From Paralvinella palmiformis (Eukaryota > Annelida > Polychaeta > Terebellida > Alvinellidae): 64,000 nt of DNA. The DNA is taken from contig JAODUP010000579.1 in the NCBI GenBank assembly GCA_025642065.1, positions 267,501 to 331,500 of the forward strand. The letters run 5' to 3'. The notes under the pieces were generated by a model. It worked only from the letters and a program-made list of their open reading frames with translations, did not search any database and was not told where the DNA came from. Shown here in pieces: positions 1 through 12,400 of the stretch (within the stretch, counting starts at the first letter, position 1; the number at the start of each line of letters is the position of its first letter). A program made the translations under genes and the position numbers.

Positions 1-106
1 CACACACATATATATATATATATATGTGCGTGCGTGCGTGCGTATGCGTGTGTGCGTACGTGCGTATATGTGTGTGTGCACGCGCGCGCGACTGTGTGCG
101 TGTATG
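1..106. repeat. Compound CA/TA/TGCG microsatellite at window edge
   Basis: The window opens inside alternating CA, TA and GTGC/GCGT purine-pyrimidine repeats, so the array is cut by the window boundary. Such alternating tracts can form Z-DNA. Confidence 0.85.
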
Positions 107-639
107 TGCTTTCCTGTGAAGGCAACACCAAATAGCATCAAGCTTGTTCTGAAGGTTTATATTTCTAATGACAGAGTCACTCTAGAATCTACATCAACAT
201 ATCTGAACCTATCTACCGCCTGAATCTATCCTTACGTCATGGTTCAGTAATCCCGGTACGTTGAACAATCAATTTATACAAACCTGGGTATCTTTATATA
301 GTTAAACGTTAATAAATAATTCGGCATTCATAATATTTGTTTTAAGACGACTAAATAAGATGTTTACAATTCATTATTCAGAAAACAAATCGCACAGATA
401 TATACTACTCCCCTGTGAGTTGTGGGGGAAGGAGTAACAACAACCACTCAATAAAAGGGATAACACTGGAAATAAGTGCTGGCACTTTCGTGTCATATCC
501 GTGTTTAATGATCAGAAATCATGAAAATCAATCAATCAAAAAGCGTGGGTTGTATTCGAAACCACGACCCGGAGATTTGTAATGCAATATTCTAACCACT
601 GCGTGATGGGAACTGACAAAAATAAGATGAATGGACAAC

Positions 640-642
<3 letters not shown>

Positions 643-680
<38 letters not shown>

Positions 681-730
681 TTATTTATTTAATTATTTAT
701 TTATATCCAAATATATAAATATATATATAT
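643..730. repeat. (TA)n / (TTTA)n microsatellite
   Basis: A TA run of about 34 bases is followed by TTTA units and then a second TA run. Confidence 0.85.
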
Positions 731-839
731 ATATTATAATAGTTAATGAAGCTGAGTTACTGGTCGTTAGATAGGAGAGAACCATGGCAGTATGACGACG
801 GTTGTACTAATTAATATAAAATAATTCATAATTTATCTT

Positions 840-965
840 ATTACACTTAGGACCGAGGGACGTCCCTCAAGAAACATCCCGCAAACGTGGGCATGAGTCT
901 GATTCGAACTGGCAACCTAGAGCTTTGCAACGCACTGCTTTAATCATTGCAGCATCGGAGCATGA
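840..965 (-). repeat. tRNA-derived SINE fragment (family C)
   Basis: Reading on the minus strand there is a tRNA-like head with a T-arm/B-box-like block, seen as 'tctgattcgaact' on the plus strand. It is followed by sequence shared with the copies near 25290, 27370 and 30240: the 'acct.gagctttgcagc' block and a spacer ahead of it. The copy is diverged and no target-site duplication was identified. Confidence 0.5.
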
Positions 966-1871
966 ACTATATAGAGCGGAATATAATTAAACACGATCAA
1001 TATGTTATTATCTTCGCCAACAACGACACGATGATGTTTATATGATATAACTAGTGAAAAATTATTATATGACCCGAAACATGGATAATATGGCTGAGGG
1101 GCGACTGTCTACGGCAACAAATCCCCTCAAACAAAGTTCTGAGCCAAATCGGTAGCTCGCTATTCATAACGCTGGGTAATATGATACCATCCGACTTGAG
1201 AAGAAATGGCGCCATTCTTTGATTAACACCGACATCTATGGATCACAACGCGAGACTTAATAAAGCCGATATTGAATGTTAACAGTCAGTTTTGTAACTG
1301 ATGCAACAATATCATTCCGCAATAATCGTTTGGGCCCATAATTTAAACGTAGGCACCTTTTTGCATCTGTGCAAATATAGAATTGGCGACGCAAAGCCTT
1401 TCTCTCAGCAGATATTACATTGCGTTCACCCCCCCCCCCCATCCCCTAGATATTGCACTGCATCGGTTCTGGATTCCTTTGTGAGATGATATTTGGAAAA
1501 TATTTACATTTAATTAAATAACTGCAAGCTTTCGCCATTCACTACAAAGTTTGGCAAAAGTACATCCTGGATTTTGATTTCAATTAATAAAATCCCGGGT
1601 ACTATTTACGTAAGAATAATTAAGTACTTCGTCATTTAGGAATTTCATACGTTGATAGCCATTTTATTAAAATTATTAACTTTTTCCTGCTAATATTTCC
1701 ACTCGTAAATAACCGTTTTGTAAACGAACTCTTTAAGATCATTACTCTTATAATGCATAAAATCCTGGTAATTAGCCACTTGACCATCAACGAACATCTT
1801 CGGGATAAAGTCCAACAAGCGCCAATTCATGGGGACTGTTTTTCAGGGAATATTGTACAGGAAACATGGAA

Positions 1872-1968
1872 ACGTTGTTGTTTTATGGCCACTTTAGTGC
1901 ACGTGGGTAGACTCAGTGGGCGAATCAATCTGTAAAGTTAAAGACGCGAAGTGAAAGATGAAATAGCC
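1872..1968 (-). repeat. SINE family A fragment
   Basis: It matches the 3' body of the family A consensus in this window: a 'ttttatggccacttt.gtgcac' block, then a block ending 'gatgaaatagcc'. The tRNA-like head is missing. Confidence 0.5.
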
Positions 1969-2730
1969 TTAAAATATAGCAAAGTTGAGATTGATATCGG
2001 TTTGGAGAATAATGTGTCTGTTTTCATTTAAAAAAGAGTCAGTTAGAAAATATAAGTTTCGTATTATAATGAGTTCATATATAAGTGGAAATGTTATAGG
2101 GAAAATTTGTGTTATGTGAATACGTCTGTTCTCTATATTCATGCACACCTTCATATCCAAAGGGCATGTGAATTGTATGTACATATCTATTTGTTTATGT
2201 CCATATATATATATGCAATATGTAAATATGTGTATATGCGCGCCTGTGTAGGCAAGCGAGCGCTTTATCTACTTGTTTAATCTTTTATTTTTCAAGTCAA
2301 AGACTTCAATAATGCATTGTGCTTCTGATGTTTTCCTTTTTTGGTATTGTACAGGTTCAGTTGATAAAATGGCATAATTCTATGATGCGACATAAAACAT
2401 ATATACGTATATATGTGTGCTTTTGTTTGTGCGTGTGTGTGCATGCGTGCGTGCGTGTGTATGCGCGCGCGCGCGTGTGCTATAAGTAGCTTAAATGTGA
2501 AATAGTATTGCTATCTGATAACATTATACCTATTATTCGGTATAGTTTTCTATGTGTTAATCTAGATGGCACATATAGAACATAACCGTGGTGACCTACA
2601 TGTTGATAGTTAGGGTTGGAACGTATATTATGTGTAATACATTTCGGAGACTTAAACCATGTCAATCATCATTTGCTTATCATTGATAATAAATAACAAT
2701 GGTAGCAAGCTGATGTATTGTACCATCTAA

Positions 2731-2741
<11 letters not shown>

Positions 2742-2824
<83 letters not shown>
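2742..2824. repeat. (TG)n microsatellite, about 41 units
   Basis: An uninterrupted TG dinucleotide array preceded by a short TA run. The open frames across it on both strands encode only Cys-Val or Thr-His repeats and are not genes. Confidence 0.95.
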
Positions 2825-2826
<2 letters not shown>

Positions 2827-2970
2827 TGGTAAGGTTTTTTTTAATATACCACATACGATTAGTATTTAGATTTTTGTGCAGAACAACCAACAAGGACTAG
2901 TGGTATATTACTCATGTATCTATGGATTTAGTTATTCTCTCTGCCAGTACCTTATCCCACGCTGCTCTCT

Positions 2971-3020
2971 CTCACACACACATACGCGCGCGCGCACACA
3001 CACACATACACACACACACA
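2971..3020. repeat. CA/GC alternating microsatellite
   Basis: CA repeats are interrupted by a CGCGCGCG stretch, all alternating purine-pyrimidine. Confidence 0.8.
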
Positions 3021-3497
3021 GGGAAAAAAGAGAGAACCGACATTCTGCCATTATAGTAACAGATTAATGCAATTCTTCAGTAATCATTACCTTTAACTAA
3101 TGTGTCTAACAAAATGACTTATGTCACGATTAGTCGCTCTATCAGTTATATCTTGTAACTTATACCTAAATTATGTGTTTTATAGATATAAATAGGTTGA
3201 GTTGACTGTCAAATGGTTGATTAATTGTACAGCGAACTATCGACGTATGTTCGGTTTTAACACACAAAGAGTAGCGACCTGACACATAATTGAACATAGC
3301 TCTGTTAAACTACCAAAACAACAATTTCTTCTGTGTATTTATCCTTCTTTGTATAGAAACAACCCACGGTTTAAAAACTACATGATACGGATGTCACGAA
3401 CTATGTCATCTAAACTACAATAACAGCAAAATAACAACAACAACAATATAGATTAAATAAAACGCTCATACTAGCAAATGTCATTCAAATGTGCTCT

Positions 3498-3630
3498 AAG
3501 TTGTTCCGGTGGTAGAGCTGGTAGTGCACTGCTTTCCAGACATCTGGGTCAATGGACAGAATCCCAGTGTTGCCTGTCAATTAATTAAAGCCTGGGCCTA
3601 GTCACTTCAATTGCTCTAATCATTTTCATA
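3498..3630 (+). repeat. tRNA-like SINE-type fragment
   Basis: The block 'ggtggtagagctggtagtgc' looks like a tRNA A-box and D-arm. A diverged B-box-like region follows, then a SINE-like body. Only one copy was noted in the window, so the family assignment is tentative. Confidence 0.35.
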
Positions 3631-3655
3631 TAAACATCATTGAGGTTTAACTCGA

Positions 3656-3899
3656 TGACTGACTGACTGACTGACTGATTGACTGAACGAATAAATGACA
3701 CTCACTCACTCACTCACTCACTCACTCACTCACTCACTCACTCACTCACTCACTCACTCACTCACTCACTCACCCACTCACTCACTCCTCACTCACTCAC
3801 TCACTCACTCACTCACTCACTCACTCACTCACTCACTCACTCACTCACTCACTCGCTCGCTCGCTCGCTCGCTCGCTCACTCACTCACTCACTCACTCA
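3656..3899. repeat. (GACT)n then (CACT)n tetranucleotide array
   Basis: A short GACT array is followed by about 200 bases of CACT repeats. Near 3854-3880 there is a homogeneous block of CTCG variant units, and near 3774-3790 two interruptions. Because the unit is four bases long, several frames stay open across it, giving artefactual Thr/His/Ser/Leu open frames. Confidence 0.95.
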
Positions 3900-4276
3900 A
3901 ATATGTCATACAGAACATCAACACGAAGTACCTAAACCCAGCTAGAAATGTCAAATAATGGATTTTGTATTCCTGACAAAAAGACAAATTTTAAACAGGT
4001 GAATCTTAATCAGATGATGTAATTCTGCTCTCCTCCAGCAACCAGTCTTACATAGTAATGACGTTACATTAAATGTACAAATGCCATAGGACTTGAGTTG
4101 AGACACAAACAATTATCTGACAATTAATCTGCCGGTACGATCTCAGATTTGGAGATGACTTTCTGATAGACAAGAACTCACACATATATTCAGGTGTCTT
4201 GTCACTCACTGATAGGTTAATATGATGTATCATTGCTGTGAGAATATTGTGTGATGGTTTTATCATATTGCCATAT

Positions 4277-4329
<53 letters not shown>

Positions 4330-4389
4330 TGATACATTACACGTCACCGCATAAATATTAGCTTTTCTAGAGTAATAAATCTTGATAAA

Positions 4390-4424
<35 letters not shown>
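4277..4424. repeat. (TA)n and (CA)n microsatellites
   Basis: A TA run at about 4280-4327 and a CA run at 4391-4424 are separated by about 60 bases of unique sequence. Confidence 0.9.
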
Positions 4425-4425
<1 letters not shown>

Positions 4426-5818
4426 GTTGTCAGACAGTAGGACACCAAAGACCTTGTACCACGAAAAATTGCTTAATAATGTTATTTCCAACAAAAAAGA
4501 AACATTTTATTTTAAAGACGGCATCGGCAAAGATAACTGGAGTGGCTTTTAATTTTGATGGATGTCCCCCAAGTAGTCAGTCTGGCGTGTTTTTGTTGAT
4601 GTTTTTCGTTTTCAGCCAATCAGATAGCAGCCAACTTTCAATTTATCTTCTGCCCGTCATCCAACGTGGTGCATTACGTCATCAGTTTTTGCTTGTGGAT
4701 TAAAATCGTCTGCAGTCGACATTTGAAAAACGACGTCTCGGAGATGGAACTGATAGGCGAAATTTGATATATATGTTGTCCTTATCACACCTCCCCTGTC
4801 GGCTTACATCACTTAAGAGTATCGTGTTTAAGGATTTCTTCAACAATGTGTTTATTTCGGCTGAGACATTTTCCTTTCCACGCTACCGCTCGACGTGCCT
4901 TGGTCTGTGTGCTTGCGTGCCTTCATTGGCGAGGCGTATTTCTCATCATAACGTGATGGATTATCATCGTTTCATCATAACGCAACGCAATAACAGGGCC
5001 GCAACTGACCCAGACAAAGTTTACAGGAAAGGTTTTATTTTTGAGGTTATCGTTGTTATTGTTGATGTTGCTGTCATAACTACTGATATCTCTGCTGTTA
5101 TTATTCGGACAATTCTCTATTTTAGTCAATATTCTATTAACCTTTCGTATTATTCTAAATGGTGGCAGAGTTGTCGTTTTTCAGGTGTTATCTCTATTGG
5201 CTATATTTATTGCTTTAAAGATCGTTTCTATGATCTGATTAACGAAGAAATGGTTATTTCGCAGTTGTCTCTAATAAAGATGATGATGATGATAATAATA
5301 GTCATAATAATAATATAGACTCTTTGGGGCACCCATATTTGGTCTGTACAAACTTTACGGACAGAAATTGCGTATATTGGAAATCCAGGAAGTATTATTG
5401 TGTAAATGCACGTAAGACATAATCCAGAACCGATACGTTATCGATAAAGCTCATTTAGTGTGTCTGATAAGGAAGGTAATAGATGGATTGTGTCAAGAAA
5501 TGGGATAAAAACGAGTAATTTCTGGTATTTGCGTTTATTTACTTTTGTAGCTGATACTACAGCAAACAGGCATATTGTAACAAATCGAAATATCCCTAAA
5601 TGATCCCGGGTCTTATACAAGTGTCTTGTTGAAAATAATGATTACCTTGAATATTAGTAAGTAAGAAGAATATTGGGTTCGATGCAATCCATTAGTAACC
5701 TGATCCACGACGGTTTTTAAGTAGGAAGATCTCTGGCCAACTATATATATTGTTGACTAATTAGTGTTTTGAATGGATGTTTTGTCTTTTGTTAGCAAAA
5801 TAATGAAATAGGCATCAA

Positions 5819-5834
5819 CACACACACACACACA

Positions 5835-5908
<74 letters not shown>
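5819..5908. repeat. (CA)n(CT)n(TA)n(GA)n compound microsatellite
   Basis: CA, then CT, then a long TA core, then GA. The CT arm and GA arm are reverse complements flanking a self-complementary TA core, so the tract is a near-perfect palindrome. Confidence 0.95.
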
Positions 5909-6149
5909 AGGAGAGGACTCGCCACATCTGTCTGTCGGTGTAATCTTCGAGCCTTATTTCGACAGACCGCGGTATATGACTAATTATCGTTTCTATTTTA
6001 TTTACTCCGTGATAGATTCTTTGCTCTAGATATACATAATGGTTTCGTGTTAGTTATCCGTCTGTTAAGATAAATTCTGGCCACCATCAAAGGCTCTTCT
6101 CGTAATAATGGGCCGTTGTCGTATATTCGGTAACGACGCCATTGTTGTT

Positions 6150-6290
6150 GTTACTTCTTTTACTACGGCTACTAAAATTAGTACCAGCACCACTACTCGT
6201 ACTAGTACTACTGATTGTACTACTACAACTGCCAATACTACTATTTATACTACTACTATTACTACTACTGATACTTATAAACACAATTTT
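6150..6290. repeat. Degenerate (ACT)n trinucleotide tract
   Basis: Imperfect ACT/ATT/GTT triplets leave Thr-rich, Leu-rich and Ser-rich frames open on both strands. No conserved protein is visible. Confidence 0.8.
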
Positions 6291-6689
6291 TAGCCATTCT
6301 AGTGTGGAAAAAAAAGCTAACAGAATACCATTTTTATCAAATAATTGATGTATTTCAATCTTAAAATATTAATAATAACAGCTGACTATGTTTAACTTAT
6401 CTCAGTGAACGATTGTTCTAACTATCGTACCATCTGGATCTATCCGTTATGATCTAATAGTAATTAGCATATGTTGGTAAATGTCGCTGCACTGAACAAT
6501 CATAAAGTGGACTTTTAATAGGACATCCGACACTCGGCAGCTATGACAGCCGCTTTTTACCCAATATATTCTTGAGATTAAGATTTTTATCTATAAAACC
6601 CCAAATCTGAAAGACGGAACAAATTTTATAAGACTCAAATACAATGGTTTTGTTGTTCGGGGAGAATCCCCAGGCTGTCGCTTAAGCAG

Positions 6690-6845
6690 CACAGCCTCTA
6701 TATTCGAGTGGTTGAGAAATCTCCTCCCCCACCACTCACAGGGGAGCAGTACGGAAAGATGGAGCCGGAAAAGTTTCGACCTCTTACGAGGTTCGAACCT
6801 GCGACCGTTGGCACCAAGTGCCGAACCGCTAGGCCACCGGAGCTC
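6690..6845 (-). repeat. tRNA-like SINE copy
   Basis: On the minus strand the end near 6845 starts with 'tccggtggcctagcggttcgg', an A-box-like tRNA head. A B-box-like block follows ('gttcgaacc' near 6791) and then an unrelated body. The T-arm motif is intact enough to suggest a fairly young tRNA-derived element. Confidence 0.5.
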
Positions 6846-8334
6846 ACTTCAAATACAATAATAACACCTTCTTACCTACTCTAAACTCGGAAGGCTTATT
6901 TGTGGTGTCTGATCACAATATCAAGAAGTCCTTAGAAGAGTGGAGTTCGTTGCGAGTTATAAGTACAAAAGTATAAGAATTAAGGTACTTATAGTTCTAA
7001 TACAGCAACACAGCTCTAAGAGATTTTATAATTAATAATAATCATTCGACATAACATACGTATGTAGGCTAATACATTTCGGCAAAGATCCGTACCATCC
7101 ATGGCCATCGTCAACTTCCCCGGGAGAACACTAATGCTTGCTGCCAAAAATAGAGGATTTCCCATCTCATCCGATCAAATAATTGTTTCAAGCCGAGGAA
7201 ATGTGTTGACAGACCAAAAATCAATAATCTGATGAGCTGAACGCCTTCCGGTTATTATTTTATACTTTGTTGCCCACCTTTCAGGTCAACAATTTTGCAC
7301 TTGCTTTCTCTCTCTCTCTCTGTGTGTGTGTGTGTATGCGCGCGCGAGCGAGCGCGCATGCATGTATGCGTGCTTGCATGCGTGTCCTCTAAAACCGGTT
7401 CAGCACCAGCTGAATGCGACCCGGAGTGATCGAAAGGTGGACCCAGCTGTGGGTAACAGCAGCTGGATGATAACGCCGAAGCCCAGCCGACCTTGACAGA
7501 TTGGTCACCGCGTTAACTGGCATCTGCCAACGGATCGATGTCGACATCAAACTGTGATAATATATTGACCAGCAAATATGGCGGTAATCATGCGAGAAAT
7601 AACAAAACAGCTGATAATTGGTTCTCTGGTGGCTGGACACACACACGCGCGCACCCCCTACGCAATAATGACCACACCCTGCCTTTTGACACAACCAAAC
7701 ATTGTCGCACAATTATACGACGCAATTTGCGGGCGCGCCTTGTTATGGTACATCCCTGCCATATAACCAAAGCCTATTTGACTTCAGATACCCTTTAGCT
7801 CTCACACCGACCTCCATTTCTATTTGACAAGATTAGCAACCATTATCTAATCCCTTTCTCTTCATGATGTACCGCCCCAGACCCCCCCTCGTTCGGTCGA
7901 TGCCATGAAATTTGCCACAAAACATCAAGCACAGGGGGCGCCACCGTTTCGTTGGGAGCTACTACTCGGTGCCATTTGGGCAAGGATCATCAGCGATGGA
8001 TGATGGAGTTTGGTAGAATCGACGCCGTATATTCTATATTGGTAGAGTGATATACGTATATAGACGGATGGTTATAAACCACGTCTGATCGTAGGAGTCT
8101 GGTATCAACAATAAGGTTAGTGTTTCGTTCGCTGCCGCGGGAATGCGGCTCATAGCCCGGTTTTCTTTGCTCGTTTGTTGTTGCCGATGTTGAGTGCGTG
8201 ATGGAGAGATGGAAGAGTCTGGGGAGAGTGTGGTGCATGTTCGTTCATTCGTTGAGCTACGTACAGGTCTATATGCATTGAAATAACTAGTATCGCTATC
8301 AATTAGGATGCCCCGTTTGGCACTATTTACATGT

Positions 8335-8342
<8 letters not shown>

Positions 8343-8385
<43 letters not shown>
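8343..8385. repeat. (TA)n microsatellite
   Basis: A TA run of about 42 bases. Confidence 0.9.
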
Positions 8386-8388
<3 letters not shown>

Positions 8389-8862
8389 CTGGGCACGTAA
8401 ATAGACCTTGGGAAAATTACTAGTGTCGCCTGTGTCAGCGAGAGGTTTCATTCATCAATTAATAAGTTTCAACCGGATTGTCTCATTTCCCTACGGGGTG
8501 TTCCCTCAGCATTACAGGCCTCAGATTTGACCAATGTCGAGGGTAAACAATGCATTCACTTATTAACTCACCCATTATACTATACTAGCGGGTGTTTGGT
8601 TATTTTAACCAGTACTCTTGAAGCATAAAGAAGTCGATGCTTTGGAGTCAGTATCCCTGATGAACTGTTCAATTGATCAGATGTATTAACTAATTGTGAA
8701 CATGTCACGCACGAAAAGTAGTTTCTCTACAACCCACAGACGTATTATCAATTCACAGGTTTAGGTATTTATAGGTTTATGCATGTATAGAATTATGGAA
8801 ATATGTTTATATGAATGTTTGGATGTTGGTGTTCAAGAATTTGTATATATATGTGTGTGTTT

Positions 8863-8888
8863 GTGTTAGGATATATATATCCTAACAC
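8863..8888. repeat. Perfect 26-bp palindrome
   Basis: The left arm 'gtgttagg' and right arm 'cctaacac' flank ten bases of alternating AT. All 26 bases are self-complementary, and pairing stops at the flanking bases. It could form a hairpin; no function is implied. Confidence 0.9.
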
Positions 8889-9206
8889 GTATATCCACGT
8901 ACAGGGAGAGAGAGAGAGACTCGGCCCCGGGCTGTAATGTACCTATTTTTAGACTTCTGTCAATAACGTTATATTGGATTCCTTCTCTATTTAGTAACAC
9001 CTCGGGACTAGTATGCACATATTTTGGTAATTAATTATCACTGTTTCTAATCTTAAGGTGTTAGATAATTGATCAGTTATCCGGCCCAGTCCACTGTTGT
9101 TGAAAGCGATATTTCCCCATCACACACACACACACACACACGTATTCGTCTATTTATATACCCACACACAAACATATACAAACACGCACTCATCTCCCTC
9201 TTATTC

Positions 9207-9278
9207 CAGGATCCCCGACAAATATTCATATCTATATCCTATATTCATATCTATATTCCAGATTCTATCTAATAGATC
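9207..9278 (+). promoter_or_regulatory. Likely 5' UTR with upstream splice acceptor
   Basis: A pyrimidine-rich tract ending in 'cttattccag' (AG at 9208-9209) lies about 70 bases before the start codon. It would serve as the acceptor of a 5' UTR exon, so the true transcription start probably lies further upstream. The ATG at 9279 is chosen because the signal peptide begins directly there. Confidence 0.4.
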
Positions 9279-9495
9279 ATGATCTGGTTAGTTAACGTCC
9301 TGTCGTTGATGTTAGCCTTCTCTCACGTTGTCGGTGTCTCGACACCAGATGAAGCGCCACCTGTCGACTGCGATGCCTTGGATAACTGGCTCCCGGCCGT
9401 GGCTATGGCAACCGACTCTAGCCTGCAACAACGAAGAGCTCGGTTCGCGATACATCCCACGCTAAGGCAATACACCATAGGACACCCTATCTCAG
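9279..9495 (+). CDS. Reeler-like gene, exon 1
   Basis: It encodes the start codon, signal peptide, Cys31 and the first beta-strand region (residues 1-72 plus one base). The donor is 'tcag|gtaaat', leaving phase 1. Confidence 0.75.
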
Positions 9496-12400
9496 GTAAA
9501 TGATTCCCAGAAGGATTTTGCGGTCGGTGGCTTTGTAGTACAGTAAAATCGGTACAGTCCAACTAATTAGCACTCGGATATACAACAGAGTTTTTGTATA
9601 TATTGATCTCTCTGTAACAATTTCGCGTTTTTCTCTTCATTTGTTTTCCATCCGCACACCTTCCCTTCTACCGCCTAAAACAACAACATCAAATAAGAAA
9701 ACTACAGCTGGATCCATAAACAGCTATTACGACTGATGAAGGTATTCAAAGTCATGTCATCGGGCTGCAAAAGTGAATCCAGATGGAGGGCAATAACTAA
9801 TCCGTATGACCTATAGTCTGCTATAATTTTGGAGAAAATAACGTTTAGAAATATTGCTGAATTTCTATAGTTGACAGTTCTGGAACGGATCCCAACACCC
9901 AGTTTCGAGCAACTGCCATCTGGCGTATAACTGACTGAGTTTCTCCATTAATACATTTGAAACGTTACTGATATTGTGTATTAATCATTGTCATGAATGA
10001 TTACATAACAGTAAAAAAATAGCGTATATATCTGACAAACATCGATGTTATAGGCCGTATAACATCTGACGTCGTTTAAAGCTGATGGGGAAACTTTTTT
10101 AAATGTTAACTAAGATAAGCTCATATTTGGGAAGCTCAAAGTCCAATTTGTTTAAAATAGTGTCTCTTGTAAATATTTCGGACTTACAAGTATATTATTT
10201 TTACTATTTCATAATGATTTGTAAAATGTAAAAATGGTTTCTCCTTCACACGGTACAGGATTATGTTACGTCATTGGAGTTGAAAGTAAAAATAAACTCC
10301 CCAAACGTTTTGTCTGTGACATTCTGAATATGACGCTGATCGAAGATTTCTGAACTTGATCAGATGTAGAGTAGGATGACTCTATTTCTGTTAACACCAC
10401 ATTGATACATAAACATAAAATTAATATAAACACGTGACTTATCTGTACAAAACACTTATTTTAACCTCTCTTTTAACATGTGCGTTTGTTTACGAGATGA
10501 TCTTAGTTCAGACCCCTTCCAGCTGTTATTATTGCTCTATTCACCTTTACTGAGATCATAGCTGGATTCTAAAGAAAATATATCCTTAGATTTAATAATA
10601 ACGTTAGTGTTTTGATATCCAGATGACATCCAGTGTACAATTTTGCTTTCAATTTTATACCAGACTCTAAGTAAAAATTCTGTTAGCATTCTTTATTAAG
10701 GAAGTTCGAGTTCTATAGTTTGACTCCAATGACGTCGCCCATAAAATGGTGCTATGGCACGAGGTTCACATCATTCTGATATTTTAACGGTAAAAGATAC
10801 AATAAATAGCTCAGATTTAAGTTGCAATTAGCGTAACTTTTGATATGACCTAAGTTTATACCAATTTCAATATTGTATCCCATAACCATTAAGGGGTTCA
10901 AATGCCAGATGCGCATGTACGATTACCGTTAGAAACTCCTACTTTCTATGTTGTTTCAAGCTGTAGATATTAATATTTCAGCTCACAATACTGGGATATA
11001 TCGTTATTTTGTATGTATGTTTTCGTTTATTATTGACGTTTTATGGCTATTAGCCGTGTAATAAACAAGAGATTATACACTTGTAATCTCGTCCATCAAC
11101 CTGTTCCATAACTTAATCTCGGGACTGTTACACGTAATACAGAATCGCCATAATATCTGAATCGAAGCACATAGGCAACTGTAACTGTATCTGACTAGAT
11201 CACCTGAGAGTTTCAAATGGACAATATATCATACAGGTATTCAAGTTGATCTCAAGTTTTCTCGTTCATATTGTAAATTCCAAAACATGTAGAACTGAAT
11301 TTTGTGGAATAATTGATTATTCTAAACAGGATTGATAGCAGTCAAAAAACTTACCTGAATAAGCCGACTTATCTTCCAATCAGAAAAGAATCAATGATCA
11401 AAGTTATGGTCAACTGCATCAAATAGATCAAAGTAAAATATTAAATTCCTGTGCTGGTGAAATTGCATACTAACAGTCAAAAGTCTAGAAAATGTATACA
11501 TATACCGGCAGTCATTACTCTATCAGTCTATTTCGGTTCTTTATTTTCTTATTATTCCCCTGTCAGTGATGGAGACAGGTAATACACCTTTGATTTGTAC
11601 GAGTTGTGTACACTCATATGATGTCAGAGTTGGTTTTAGGACTGTCGTCTTTTTGTAGGCAAATCCTACAGTGATTGTTTGATGTTTTTCGGCCACGGTT
11701 GTGCAGAAGGCATGTTAAACGGACTGAGCGGCCTCAAAAGGTAATGAGGCGAGGTGAAAGATGAAACACTCATCAGACATGCCAACGCCAATATCTGAAC
11801 TCAGGTGGTTCAGATATGTGGCCAACCGCGTTACCAATTAGACCATAGAAACGCCATCTATTGTGATTGTGTCGGAAGATTACAGCATTTTATGCTCGCT
11901 GATACACAAGTACTCCATAACGGGGAAATTAATAATCGTGATGATGATGATACTAATAATAATACTAGAAGATGATGATGAGTGATAGTGATGATGATTC
12001 GTAATAATAATAATTCCAGTTGCTGTTGATGGCATCACTGATTTTATTGACGTCACCGTGCAGGCACGCCCAGTGTCACGTGATCAGTATCAGCCACTGG
12101 GACTTTGGATATATGACGACGCTAGCGATCCGTACAGTTGTCATGGTACGTCACGTGATACTGGCATTATCCGGGTACCCCTGCTAGTGAGACATGCTAC
12201 ATTTAAATGGCTACCAATAGATCTATATGGCTCAATACGGTTTGTGTAAGTAGACGCACGCACACGAACGCACGCACACCAGTAGTTATTAAGGAAATAT
12301 TCAATTGATATAAATATTGGATCGTGTTAACAGTCTTTATTCGTGTTTATAGACAGACAGACTGATAAACAGATAGTTAGATAGATCAAACGACAGACAA

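Larger units (their letters stand above)
1..9240. other. Intergenic AT-rich region with simple repeats
   Basis: No coding exon could be supported here. The stretch is AT-rich and full of dinucleotide and tetranucleotide arrays, with short tRNA-like SINE fragments that are listed separately. The longest open frame (4764-5318, 184 codons) ends in low-complexity Met/Ile codons and shows no recognisable domain. The segment around 7380-7760 is more GC-rich and has overlapping short open frames on both strands, but no domain or splice pattern was seen there. Confidence 0.6.

Noticed and set aside
2669..3067. Open frames through TG/CA arrays
   Set aside because: They encode only dinucleotide-derived Val-Cys or Thr-His repeats.
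3679..3958. Thr/His/Ser/Leu-repeat open frames
   Set aside because: They come from the CACT array, which leaves several frames open at once.
4764..5318. 184-codon plus-strand open frame
   Set aside because: No domain, no flanking exons, and its end is low-complexity Met/Ile codons from GATGAT/ATA repeats. It is likely chance in AT-rich DNA.
7389..7798. Overlapping open frames in a GC-richer patch
   Set aside because: Open frames on both strands in several registers with no recognisable product; probably a local composition effect.
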